The translations under genes and the position numbers were made by a program. Under the pieces are notes generated by a model. The model was not told where the DNA came from and ran no database searches. It was given only the letters and a program-made list of their open reading frames with translations. Shown piece by piece: positions 37,043-45,083 of a stretch of 64,000 nt of DNA (position 1 is the first letter of the stretch; each line of letters begins with the position of its first letter). Source of the stretch: Acetatifactor sp. (GTDB lineage Bacteria; Bacillota; Clostridia; Lachnospirales; Lachnospiraceae). Where the stretch lies: assembly GCA_024695935.1 (NCBI GenBank), contig JAILHH010000039.1, positions 21,016 to 85,015 of the forward strand. Reading direction: 5' to 3'.

Positions 37043-37072
37043 TTGACCTGTTTTTTTATTGTGTGGCATAAT
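37043..37072 (+). promoter_or_regulatory. Promoter of the SGNH lipoprotein gene
   Basis: TTGACC (37043-37048) and CATAAT (37067-37072) are separated by 18 bases, about 32 bases before the ATG at 37104. Both match sigma-A hexamers in five of six positions. Confidence 0.7.
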
Positions 37073-37103
37073 ATAATTGATAAAAAGAAAGGGTATTTCC
37101 AAC

Positions 37104-38525
37104 ATGAACAAAAAGTTTAATATAGATCATCATTCCATATGCATATCCATAATAAAGCGATTATTTATCCTGATGCTGTTTGCGGGGATCTCTCTTTCGA
37201 CTGTGGGATGCAGCCAGAATGAATATAAGTCAGACATTATCTCCAACAATTTCAAAGCCCTGTTTATCTCAAACCTGGAAGTAAACTACCTGACCGCAGA
37301 GGACTTTTCAGATTACCGAGGTGTCGAAACCCTTGTGGTGGGTGATAAAGATACAGACCTTAGAGACATAAACGAATTTCTCTATCTGGCAGATTCAAAA
37401 GAGATCTCGCCCGAAACATATTTTTTTAACCTTGATGTCGAAAGTTTAAGCGATATAAGCGGATACGAAAATAAACTGGCATCCTTAAAAGATTTTTGCG
37501 CATCACACCCGGAGACAGGCTTTTTTATAAATTGCGTAACACCGGGATATGAATATTTTTGTGATATGAGTGACGAAAAATTCTCTGAGCAAGCCGAAAA
37601 ATATGTCCGCTTCATTTCAGCCTTTGATACCTTCGGAAATGTGTCCGTTTATTTTCCGGGATCCGAAAAGTGGCTTCTTACAAACAGTTCTAATTTTGAA
37701 GAGAAGAAAAGCTACAACAGGGAGGTGGCTTTAAAGGTGTATTTATATACATTTTGCGATGGTGCATTCAAGACAGATTCCAAAGATATATGGGAAAAAT
37801 TTGATCAGATCAGGACCCTGTCCGCTTCCGCAAAAGAAATGGAATCCCTTTTCCCGAATCTCAAAAAAAATCACATCGTATTTATAGGTGACAGCATATT
37901 TGGGAATTTCACCGGTTCATATTCGATTCCCGGTGTTGTGAGCGACCTTACGAGTGCCACGGTTTATAATATTTCAAAGGGCGGTGCCACAGCCACTACG
38001 ATCCCGGACGGCCCCACATCCGTAAAAGACCTGGTGGATGCCTTTATTGCAAAGGATCCCGGAAAAATGCCGGAATATTCCCCGGCGCCTGATGAAATGT
38101 CCCGCTTTGTGGAAAATGAACCATCAAAGAATCTGATATTCATCCTGCACTTTGGTATAAATGACTACCTGACAGTGTCCCCCGTTTCAGGTTCGGGATC
38201 GGAAGACGGATCCTACAGTGAGGGCATGAAAAGTGCCATAAACAAATTAAAAAATGCATATCCTGACAGCAGGATCTGCATCCTCACGCCTTCTCCCATA
38301 TCCGTCTTTAATTTCGGAACTGACGTATTTGATGAAAACGGCACAACTCTTAAAAGCTATTGCAATGAAGCTTTTTTACTTGCAGAGGAGCTTGATCTCA
38401 CCGTCATAGACATAAATGAAGAACTGAGTTACCTTGCCACGGATGGGTATCTCACAGACGGGATCCATCCCAATGAAAATGGCCTGTCCATTATAGGACA
38501 GACCATAGCTGTTAACTTAAATTGA
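37104..38525 (+). CDS. SGNH hydrolase, probable lipoprotein
   Basis: The ATG at 37104 gives 473 residues, with AAAGGG about 10 bases upstream; a TTG at 37077 lacks a ribosome site. The N-terminus has a hydrophobic segment ending LSTVGCSQN, a weak lipobox. Residues about 25-250 show no known family. The SGNH domain follows: block I VFIGDSIFGNF, block II NISKGGATA, block III HFGINDYLT and block V TDGIHPNENG. The unusual length comes from the N-terminal half. It is on the strand opposite to its neighbours with its own promoter, and its stop is only 11 bases from the convergent GT2 gene, leaving no room for a terminator. Confidence 0.82.
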   Translation: MNKKFNIDHHSICISIIKRLFILMLFAGISLSTVGCSQNEYKSDIISNNFKALFISNLEVNYLTAEDFSDYRGVETLVVGDKDTDLRDINEFLYLADSKEISPETYFFNLDVESLSDISGYENKLASLKDFCASHPETGFFINCVTPGYEYFCDMSDEKFSEQAEKYVRFISAFDTFGNVSVYFPGSEKWLLTNSSNFEEKKSYNREVALKVYLYTFCDGAFKTDSKDIWEKFDQIRTLSASAKEMESLFPNLKKNHIVFIGDSIFGNFTGSYSIPGVVSDLTSATVYNISKGGATATTIPDGPTSVKDLVDAFIAKDPGKMPEYSPAPDEMSRFVENEPSKNLIFILHFGINDYLTVSPVSGSGSEDGSYSEGMKSAINKLKNAYPDSRICILTPSPISVFNFGTDVFDENGTTLKSYCNEAFLLAEELDLTVIDINEELSYLATDGYLTDGIHPNENGLSIIGQTIAVNLN

Positions 38526-38536
38526 TTTCCGGATCA

Positions 38537-39487
38537 TCAATTGATCTCTCTTTCGGAACCGTCATGGGATATCGTCTCTCTTATCACATACTGAGGTGAA
38601 CTGTTCATGCAGATGTAGATCCTGCCCACGTACTCACCGATGAGACCAAGCATTATCATCATCATTCCGCCAAAGAATACAACAGCCGCCATGAGGGAGG
38701 AAAATCCCATTACCATATCGGGATTTAACAGCCTTCTGATGATGGTATAGATTCCATACAAAAATCCCACCACGGCGCTGAAAGCACCGATGGTCGTGGC
38801 GATCCTTAAGGGCTTTACGGAAAAAGCAGTAAAACCGTTAAACCAAAGACCCAGGAGTTTTTTCAGTGTATAACCGGAGCTTCCCTCTTCTCTTTCCCTG
38901 TGGGTAACAGGCACATTTACGATATTTTTCGTGGCTCTCAATACCAGTCCTATTACATAGGGATAGGAATTTGAATATCTAACCATATCCTTTACCACAA
39001 ACCTCTTTGCGGCAAAATAACTTGATATAAAAAGTTCCTTTGGCTTGTTTAGCATTATACGAAGCATCAGTTCATTGACCTTGCTTCCGAAGTTTCTGAA
39101 GCCCGAGTGCTGTTTGTGTGCATAGCTTGCATAAACCGCGTCATACCCATCCTCTAGTTTTTCTATCAGTTTATCCACCTCATCAGCAGGTGTCTGACCG
39201 TCATCGTCAAGGCATACCACATAATCCCCGTCACTGTTACGTAGTCCTGCCATCAGCGCGGCATGCTGGCCGAAATTTCTGGCGAAACTGATACCCACGA
39301 TATTGTCATGCTCAGCGCAAAGCTTTTTTATCACGGAAAAAGTCTCATCCGGAGAGCAGTCATTGATCAGGAATATGTCAAAATCATAATCCTTCATGGT
39401 TGCCATCTTGTCATTTATTTCCTTTACCACATGGGGCAGGGTGTGCTCCGATCTGTAGCAGGGAATCACAAAACTGATTTTCTTCAT
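38537..39487 (-). CDS. Polyprenyl-phosphate glycosyltransferase, GtrB/ArnC type, second copy
   Basis: The 316-residue GT2 enzyme has the same build as the product of 31725-32687: VIPCYRSEHTL start, NDCSPDETF loop, ARNFGQHAALMAGL block, metal motif CLDDDGQTP, then two C-terminal helices. DDDGQTP in place of DCDLQHP puts it in a branch different from copy one, so it may use another sugar. AAAGG lies 9 bases before the ATG. It is 50 bases after the GNAT gene and probably in its operon. The acceptor is inferred to be undecaprenyl phosphate. Confidence 0.9.
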   Translation of the reverse strand: MKKISFVIPCYRSEHTLPHVVKEINDKMATMKDYDFDIFLINDCSPDETFSVIKKLCAEHDNIVGISFARNFGQHAALMAGLRNSDGDYVVCLDDDGQTPADEVDKLIEKLEDGYDAVYASYAHKQHSGFRNFGSKVNELMLRIMLNKPKELFISSYFAAKRFVVKDMVRYSNSYPYVIGLVLRATKNIVNVPVTHREREEGSSGYTLKKLLGLWFNGFTAFSVKPLRIATTIGAFSAVVGFLYGIYTIIRRLLNPDMVMGFSSLMAAVVFFGGMMMIMLGLIGEYVGRIYICMNSSPQYVIRETISHDGSEREIN

Positions 39488-39537
39488 ACAAAATTACCTT
39501 TCAAAAATCTATGTTCAATTTAGCAGCATTTAAAACA

Positions 39538-40077
39538 TCAATCCGCATCGTTTACTGCCGCCATCCAGACTATATCCGTAAATTTCCCATCAATGCACAC
39601 GTCGTCATGAAGGATTCCTTCTCTCTTAAAGCCTGCATTTTCATAACTTTTTATAGCCTGCATGTTTCCGGATAATGCCCTCAGATACACTCTGTGCAGC
39701 TTCAGGTTTTCGAAGCAGTATTTTAACATAAGCTTTGCCGTGGCACTGCCGATACCTCTGCCTCTTGCATTTTCCTCACCGATAAAGATACCGTACTCGC
39801 CTTTTTTGTGGTTTAAGTCTATGTCTCTGATATATACCGAGCCATATGGGGCATCATCTGCGAGATTGCATATGATAAACTGCACCACCTCACCGGTTTC
39901 CACCTTAGTCTTTATCCATTTTTCATGGCTCTCCCTGGTAAAAAGCGCCTGATAGATAAAGTTTTTGCGGACAGCATCGCTGTTACGCCATTTTATGATA
40001 TTATCCGTATCATCGTATGTCATGGGACGCAGGTAAATACCTGCCTTTTCATCCCTCAGTTCATTCATTTCCATCAT
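39538..40077 (-). CDS. GNAT acetyltransferase, PseH/RimL-like
   Basis: The 179-residue protein is a GCN5-related N-acetyltransferase: strand 1 IYLRPMTYDDTDNIIKWRN, acetyl-CoA loop GEENARGRGIGSATAKLML, and the late NMQAIKSYENAGFKREG. In sugar loci such enzymes acetylate 4-amino sugars (PseH, WbjC-like). Amino-sugar aminotransferases at 30547 and 54434 in the same region could supply the substrate. It overlaps the GH20 gene end by 17 bases if started at the first of three nearby ATGs (40077, 40074, 40068); I cannot choose among them. Confidence 0.82.
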   Translation of the reverse strand: MMEMNELRDEKAGIYLRPMTYDDTDNIIKWRNSDAVRKNFIYQALFTRESHEKWIKTKVETGEVVQFIICNLADDAPYGSVYIRDIDLNHKKGEYGIFIGEENARGRGIGSATAKLMLKYCFENLKLHRVYLRALSGNMQAIKSYENAGFKREGILHDDVCIDGKFTDIVWMAAVNDAD

Positions 40078-42010
40078 TTTCCAAACGAAACGTACTGGTC
40101 CTCAGATTGTCCACGTACCAGTCGATCACGTCCTCCAAACGGTATAATTCGCTGCTCTTTGAAGTTCTCTTCCAAAGCTCCATATATTCGTCCATCCAGC
40201 TGTCCAGCTCATTTGCCAGAGAATTGGGAAGTAACGGTTTTAAGTCCTCCTCTAAGTTTTTGTTTTTTCCAAGGGGATATCCGTAATGGATGCAAAGTCC
40301 CACCATGGACAAAAGCCTCTGGCCCTCACCCATGACAATATAAGCGTATACGTCTTTTTTCTGACATGCATGGATATTGGGCATCTCCTGATAGAGACAT
40401 TCCAGCGCATCCTCATTTTTGCGGATACGTGCTCTGACCTTTGCCACATCCACTTTTCCGTCAGCCTCGGGAATCAAAATTCCCTCAAGCCTCTTGTAGC
40501 CTTCCCTTGTGATATCAATCTGTCCGCATGCTTCTTCCTTGAACTGGACCGCATGCCACCAGTTCACGTTCTCGGACTCTGATAGTTCTCTGAAGGTATT
40601 TACGAGAGTTCCTGTCTTATCACCGTACTGGATCAGGGAGATCGCCTTGTTTATCTCATCCTCCTCCATCATCCTGCCGCTCCAGGAAAAGGCTGCAGCA
40701 TATATCTCTCCGATATTTGAAAATTCCGGATGGGCAATGTCTCCCAGATCACCCCAGCGGGTGCAGAGAACTCCCTTTGTATGATACTTATGAGCATTTT
40801 CACACATGCCGCGGATATTTTTATAGGCATCCGCATGGCGGTTAATGAGATGGTTCCAGTTCTGAACTCCCGGGCAAAGATAAATATTTTCAATACCTGC
40901 ATCCGTGAGCTTCTTTATATTGTCTTCCTTTACTACAGGGCTGTACTCCCAGTTAAGGACTATGCTTCCCTCGGGAAGTTCGTGTATCAGTTCAGGCTCA
41001 TCGATGAGCACATCCCCCCAGAACATGGGGATGCATCCGTTTTTGACCACAAACTCGCAAAGCCTCTTCAGATAGTCCACATAAACTCTTCTCACACCGT
41101 ATTTGTCTCCGAGAGCCTTGCTTTTTCCCTTGCAAAGGTCAAAGGTCTCGTCGGCACAGATATTGAAATGCTTTGAACGGAACAGGCTCATGAATTCATA
41201 GATCCTGCCTGTCAAAAAATCAAATGCCTCATCATTTGAAACATCTATGGTGTAATGACCCATTCTCTCCACCAGAGAAAACGGCTTTTTATCGGATCCT
41301 TCGATCTCGCAGAACTTCGAAAACTTAGGATTTCTAAGCACCTCGTAGAGATGTCCGAAGCTTGCCAGTGACGGCACCAGTTCCACGTTCAGATCACTGC
41401 AATAATCGTCAAGTTCGATTATCTCCTCGGCCGTAAGCGGAGTGGAAGAGCACCATACAGGCTCCTCGTTTCTGAACATAAAACTGTGCTCCACATAGAG
41501 CTGCATCTGATTTATCTTATAAAAACTGCAAAAGTCAGCATGTCTTTTTAATTCTTCCAAAGTGGGGATCCTGCCTCTGGTGGTATCATAGGATATACCT
41601 CTCACAGAGATCTCAGGCTCGTCCTCTATCTCAAGGCAGGGGATAATGGCGCCACAGTTTCTGATTATCTGACGCATAGTCTGTATGCCGTATAAAAATC
41701 CCGTGCCCGTTCCCGCGCAGATAAATATTTTCTCCGGAGTAACATTTATGGTGTATTGCTCCTCTTTTAACAAAGCCGTATTTTCAACCAGACAGATATC
41801 ATAAGTGGTTTCCATCAGGCTCTCCTCTTTGATATCCACCTGAAAACCGATAGTCTGCTCAAGCTCAAGCCTCAAAAGTCCCGCATGATCCCATGCGCTG
41901 TTTTTGAGTTCACTGTTCATAAACTCGTCTATCACGATACCTGACAGATATCTGATGACGAATTCTCCGTCATTTTCCTTGTATACGGTTGGCTGTGGAA
42001 GAATATACAT
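40061..42010 (-). CDS. Cytoplasmic glycoside hydrolase family 20, beta-N-acetylhexosaminidase-like
   Basis: The 649-residue protein has the GH20b-like N-terminal domain (about 1-130) and the catalytic barrel (about 135-470). The catalytic Asp-Glu pair is D287-E288 in FNICADETFDL; the usual HxGGDE is changed to NICADE but the pair is kept. The family uses the substrate N-acetyl group as nucleophile to release terminal GlcNAc or GalNAc. There is no signal peptide, so it acts inside the cell, probably on imported oligosaccharides. AGGAGG lies 6 bases before the ATG. It shares an operon with the GNAT and GT2 genes, which is an odd place for a breakdown enzyme. Confidence 0.88.
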   Translation of the reverse strand: MYILPQPTVYKENDGEFVIRYLSGIVIDEFMNSELKNSAWDHAGLLRLELEQTIGFQVDIKEESLMETTYDICLVENTALLKEEQYTINVTPEKIFICAGTGTGFLYGIQTMRQIIRNCGAIIPCLEIEDEPEISVRGISYDTTRGRIPTLEELKRHADFCSFYKINQMQLYVEHSFMFRNEEPVWCSSTPLTAEEIIELDDYCSDLNVELVPSLASFGHLYEVLRNPKFSKFCEIEGSDKKPFSLVERMGHYTIDVSNDEAFDFLTGRIYEFMSLFRSKHFNICADETFDLCKGKSKALGDKYGVRRVYVDYLKRLCEFVVKNGCIPMFWGDVLIDEPELIHELPEGSIVLNWEYSPVVKEDNIKKLTDAGIENIYLCPGVQNWNHLINRHADAYKNIRGMCENAHKYHTKGVLCTRWGDLGDIAHPEFSNIGEIYAAAFSWSGRMMEEDEINKAISLIQYGDKTGTLVNTFRELSESENVNWWHAVQFKEEACGQIDITREGYKRLEGILIPEADGKVDVAKVRARIRKNEDALECLYQEMPNIHACQKKDVYAYIVMGEGQRLLSMVGLCIHYGYPLGKNKNLEEDLKPLLPNSLANELDSWMDEYMELWKRTSKSSELYRLEDVIDWYVDNLRTSTFRLENDGNE

Positions 42011-42073
42011 TTTTTCCCTCCTGTTTTTGCAAAAGACCCTACTTGCTATTATAACATTTTAATCAAGTGCTAA

Positions 42074-43648
42074 TCAATCCTTCTCGTAAAAGGACACCTC
42101 ACTGTCGCTCCACAAAAGCTTTAGGCCCTCTTGTTCACATTTCGCGGCAACTTTCCCCCCTGTGGGAACTGCCAGGTAAGCCGCTTTAAGGCTTTCAAAA
42201 TTATCTGAAACGTACTCGTATTCGCAGCAGTTAATGCCCATTCCCTTTGGAACTGCATACAAATATTGCCATTTAAGAGTATTAATATTCTCTCCCTCGT
42301 TAAGGAGCCATATCACAGTATTGTCAAAAGAAAGCTTGGTGTTTTTATCTAACTCGATGATCTCATTCAATGTATCGCTGCAGTCATTTATTGCCTCTGA
42401 CCTTACTTCGTCACTATAGCAAATATCATAATCATACGGAAATACCGCCTTGTAGATCAGAAAATATACGCAGACAGCTGCCATGATCACAGGCTTTTTA
42501 TAAGTTTTTGTCTCCATAAGAGCGATCAAAAACAGCCCCGCCGCTATAAAAGTCAGGAGATGCTTGCTGCCTTCGATAAGCTTGTACATGAGTAAAAGTG
42601 CAAACAGCATTGCCACGCAGGTAAACAGAAAATGGGCTTCAATGATAAGCCTGCCACTTACCCCTTCCTTTTTTCTGCGCAAAAAATCCCTGACAGTCTG
42701 CCACAAAAATATGACGATAACCGTTAAAAAGAGACAAAAATACGCCCCTGCTGCCACTCCCGCCTGGATGCCTGCCACAAAGTACATAAAGAAATCTTTA
42801 CCCTTGTAATAAAGAGTACCGAAAAAATGCCTGATGCCGGCCGCGAACCCATCCGTAAAAAAAGTGGTGATCCAGTCCGTAAAAAATAAAGGAGTAAAAT
42901 ATTTTGCACCGAGATAATGATTAATGGCCCCATAGGCCCCCAAGGTAAATATCAGGACAGGCACCGATACAAATATTCCGGCCTTTTTGTTCTTCATAAA
43001 AAGTAATGCCATGGGAAGCAGTAAAAACAATACCAGATAGGGCCTCATCAGGGTCATTATGACACCCAGGCAAAACAGTATCACCAGCTTATAGTTTTCT
43101 CTTCCCGCATTCAGGTAATTGATGGCCACGGAATAAAAGATTATTAGCATGGAAAAGCATATTATCTCGGGCATTCCGGAGAGCATATACCTGGCAAATG
43201 TGGTATAGCTAAAAAACAGGATCGTCAGCACTCCGGTCTGCTTGACGGTGGGCCTTACAAGTATTGCAAACAATACCATTGCAATGGTCAAAAATACAAT
43301 GTTACTGACAAATGCAGAAAACAGATTCCACCCAAATATCAGTCCCCAGATGACCCAAGGGAATACCAGGACAGGGCTCCAGGCCGCAAAGGACAGTTTC
43401 AGTGCCTGAGACTCATTAAATCCAAAATATCCCCTGGGATATCCGAAATTGACAATGGCCTCGACCTGCTTAAAATAAAAAAGTTCATCATTCCACTCCG
43501 ATGTCAGGAGGGATACGTCAGACAACTTATGCCCGGAAAGTCCCACATGTATCAGGCAGGCTATTATAGGCAGTAACCCCAGATAGAGGGTTATCAACAA
43601 AGTCTTTATTCTGTTTTTGTCCTTAAAATAACCTAAAACAGCACTCAC
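42074..43648 (-). CDS. Polytopic membrane protein, GT-C-like
   Basis: The 524-residue product has about twelve membrane helices and a C-terminal outer domain (about 420-524). The first loop holds SEWNDELFYFKQVEAIVNFGYP, an acidic and aromatic GT-C-like motif. Its GTG start directly follows the stop of the upstream gene (TAAGTG), with GGGAGG 14 bases upstream, so it is probably coupled. It ends 64 bases before the GH20 gene. I recall similar proteins in Lachnospiraceae without a named function. Confidence 0.72.
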   Translation of the reverse strand: MSAVLGYFKDKNRIKTLLITLYLGLLPIIACLIHVGLSGHKLSDVSLLTSEWNDELFYFKQVEAIVNFGYPRGYFGFNESQALKLSFAAWSPVLVFPWVIWGLIFGWNLFSAFVSNIVFLTIAMVLFAILVRPTVKQTGVLTILFFSYTTFARYMLSGMPEIICFSMLIIFYSVAINYLNAGRENYKLVILFCLGVIMTLMRPYLVLFLLLPMALLFMKNKKAGIFVSVPVLIFTLGAYGAINHYLGAKYFTPLFFTDWITTFFTDGFAAGIRHFFGTLYYKGKDFFMYFVAGIQAGVAAGAYFCLFLTVIVIFLWQTVRDFLRRKKEGVSGRLIIEAHFLFTCVAMLFALLLMYKLIEGSKHLLTFIAAGLFLIALMETKTYKKPVIMAAVCVYFLIYKAVFPYDYDICYSDEVRSEAINDCSDTLNEIIELDKNTKLSFDNTVIWLLNEGENINTLKWQYLYAVPKGMGINCCEYEYVSDNFESLKAAYLAVPTGGKVAAKCEQEGLKLLWSDSEVSFYEKD

Positions 43649-44893
43649 TTATTTGTAATTGCCTCCCATGAAAACATGATAAAAATAAACGCTTCCGCAT
43701 AAGAGATGAGCTAAAAATGCACCCCATTCCATCAAAAGCTTCAGGTAATCCCATGTTGTCCGGTCTTTCTTTTCCTTTTCCGAAAGCTCACCCATGTTGT
43801 CAAACATGACCTTCACCGCTCCTACAAAGGCAAAGAATATGCCATACATATAACTCCAGGAGAAATTAAAATCCCTCTCCCTGAAGCCCTTTTCCAGCAG
43901 GAAATATGCCATGAGAAAACTCACTGCATACATCTGAAACGAAAATCTGAAATGGTCGTCCGACTTTAATTTCTTGATATTAAATAATAAAACCACTATA
44001 GGAAATCCCACTGCCAAAACTACAGCCATAGGTATGTTTTCACAATATTTTCCCCAGACTCTTCCGAAAGAAAAGCCTATGCCCCTTACTTCCTCCTCTA
44101 CAGTGGGAACAAACACTCCGCTGTACTGATACAGCAGGTCTATAAATGTAGGGATAAAGCAAAGTCCCAAAATAATCGTGGGAACGAAGTTTTTAAACCT
44201 CTTTGCAAAGAGGCGGTATAACATCACAAGTCCTGCCGTAGCCACGATCACAATGGTAAAGCTTGGCTTTGTCATGGTGGATAGGAGCAGATAAATAGAA
44301 AACAGGGCATAATCCTGCCACTTTGCGCTTTTTTCTTCATAGGTTCCGAGAAGCTCACAGAACTTAAAATATGTCAGTATCGCAAAAGGTCTCGCAGCCA
44401 GAAACGTGGCATTGTGATAAGGGTTTGATGTAAATACACCCAAGTATTTCCAAAAGATACCGGGGATGTAAACAAGGTCAAATGTGTGGAGCATGGACAC
44501 AAAAAACAGCGCCACCGCCACAAATGATGTCAATACTCCCGAAAATCTGCTCTTTTTTACAGTCTTTTCAAGTTCCAGCTTTATAAAGACTACCGCCAGG
44601 GAATTTAAAAATACTGCCGCAACCGACACTGCCCTCTCGGGTATCATGAACAGATTAAAAAATGCGGATATCTTAAAATAAATGGGATATGGGAAGCTGA
44701 AACCGCTGTCCTTTCCCTGCATCTCCAGAATGTAAGCGGCCATGTCCGACTCATACACTCCGCTTCCTCCGCCACCGTAAACCTGCTTCATAAAGAGCAT
44801 ATAGGTCACTGTGGATATAAAGCCAAGGAGCACCAAAAAAACACCCCATTCGGCTGCCTTTATATATTTTTCACCTTTACTTTTCATGATCAT
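43649..44893 (-). CDS. Polytopic membrane protein, GT-C-like
   Basis: The ATG at 44893 has AAGGA 7 bases upstream and gives 414 residues, with about eleven helices. The first outer loop VYGGGGSGVYESDMAAYILEM carries the acidic motif of the GT-C pattern, and a later loop (YSGVFVPTVEEEVRG) is also acidic. It lacks the large soluble C-terminal domain of its neighbours and ends in a helix. It is the first gene behind a strong promoter at 44956-44985, and its stop touches the start of the next gene. Confidence 0.7.
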   Translation of the reverse strand: MIMKSKGEKYIKAAEWGVFLVLLGFISTVTYMLFMKQVYGGGGSGVYESDMAAYILEMQGKDSGFSFPYPIYFKISAFFNLFMIPERAVSVAAVFLNSLAVVFIKLELEKTVKKSRFSGVLTSFVAVALFFVSMLHTFDLVYIPGIFWKYLGVFTSNPYHNATFLAARPFAILTYFKFCELLGTYEEKSAKWQDYALFSIYLLLSTMTKPSFTIVIVATAGLVMLYRLFAKRFKNFVPTIILGLCFIPTFIDLLYQYSGVFVPTVEEEVRGIGFSFGRVWGKYCENIPMAVVLAVGFPIVVLLFNIKKLKSDDHFRFSFQMYAVSFLMAYFLLEKGFRERDFNFSWSYMYGIFFAFVGAVKVMFDNMGELSEKEKKDRTTWDYLKLLMEWGAFLAHLLCGSVYFYHVFMGGNYK

Positions 44894-44955
44894 CACTGTA
44901 TCCTTCAAAAACGGCAAAGGATAAACCTTTAATTTTTCGCCTCACAGGCTCATTT

Positions 44956-44985
44956 ATTATATCATTTCGATAACACATTAATCAA
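44956..44985 (-). promoter_or_regulatory. Strong sigma-A-type promoter
   Basis: On the minus strand TTGATT (44980-44985) and a perfect TATAAT (44956-44961) are 18 bases apart, about 63 bases before the ATG at 44893. It drives the leftward group of GT-C, GH20, GNAT and GT2 genes. Confidence 0.75.
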
Positions 44986-45009
44986 CTTAAGTGTTTTTTA
45001 AGAAAAACG

Positions 45010-45061
45010 AAAAGCCCGCAAAACAGGATAAAGATATACTTTAAACCTGCTGCGGGCTTTA
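45010..45061 (-). terminator. Terminator after glmS
   Basis: AAAGCCCGC and GCGGGCTTT arms with an inner CAGG/CCTG pair enclose an AT-rich loop, and the minus strand continues TTTTCGTTTTTC. It closes the glmM-glmS operon. Confidence 0.8.
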
Positions 45062-45083
45062 TTTTTGATTTTTATGTGTAAAT

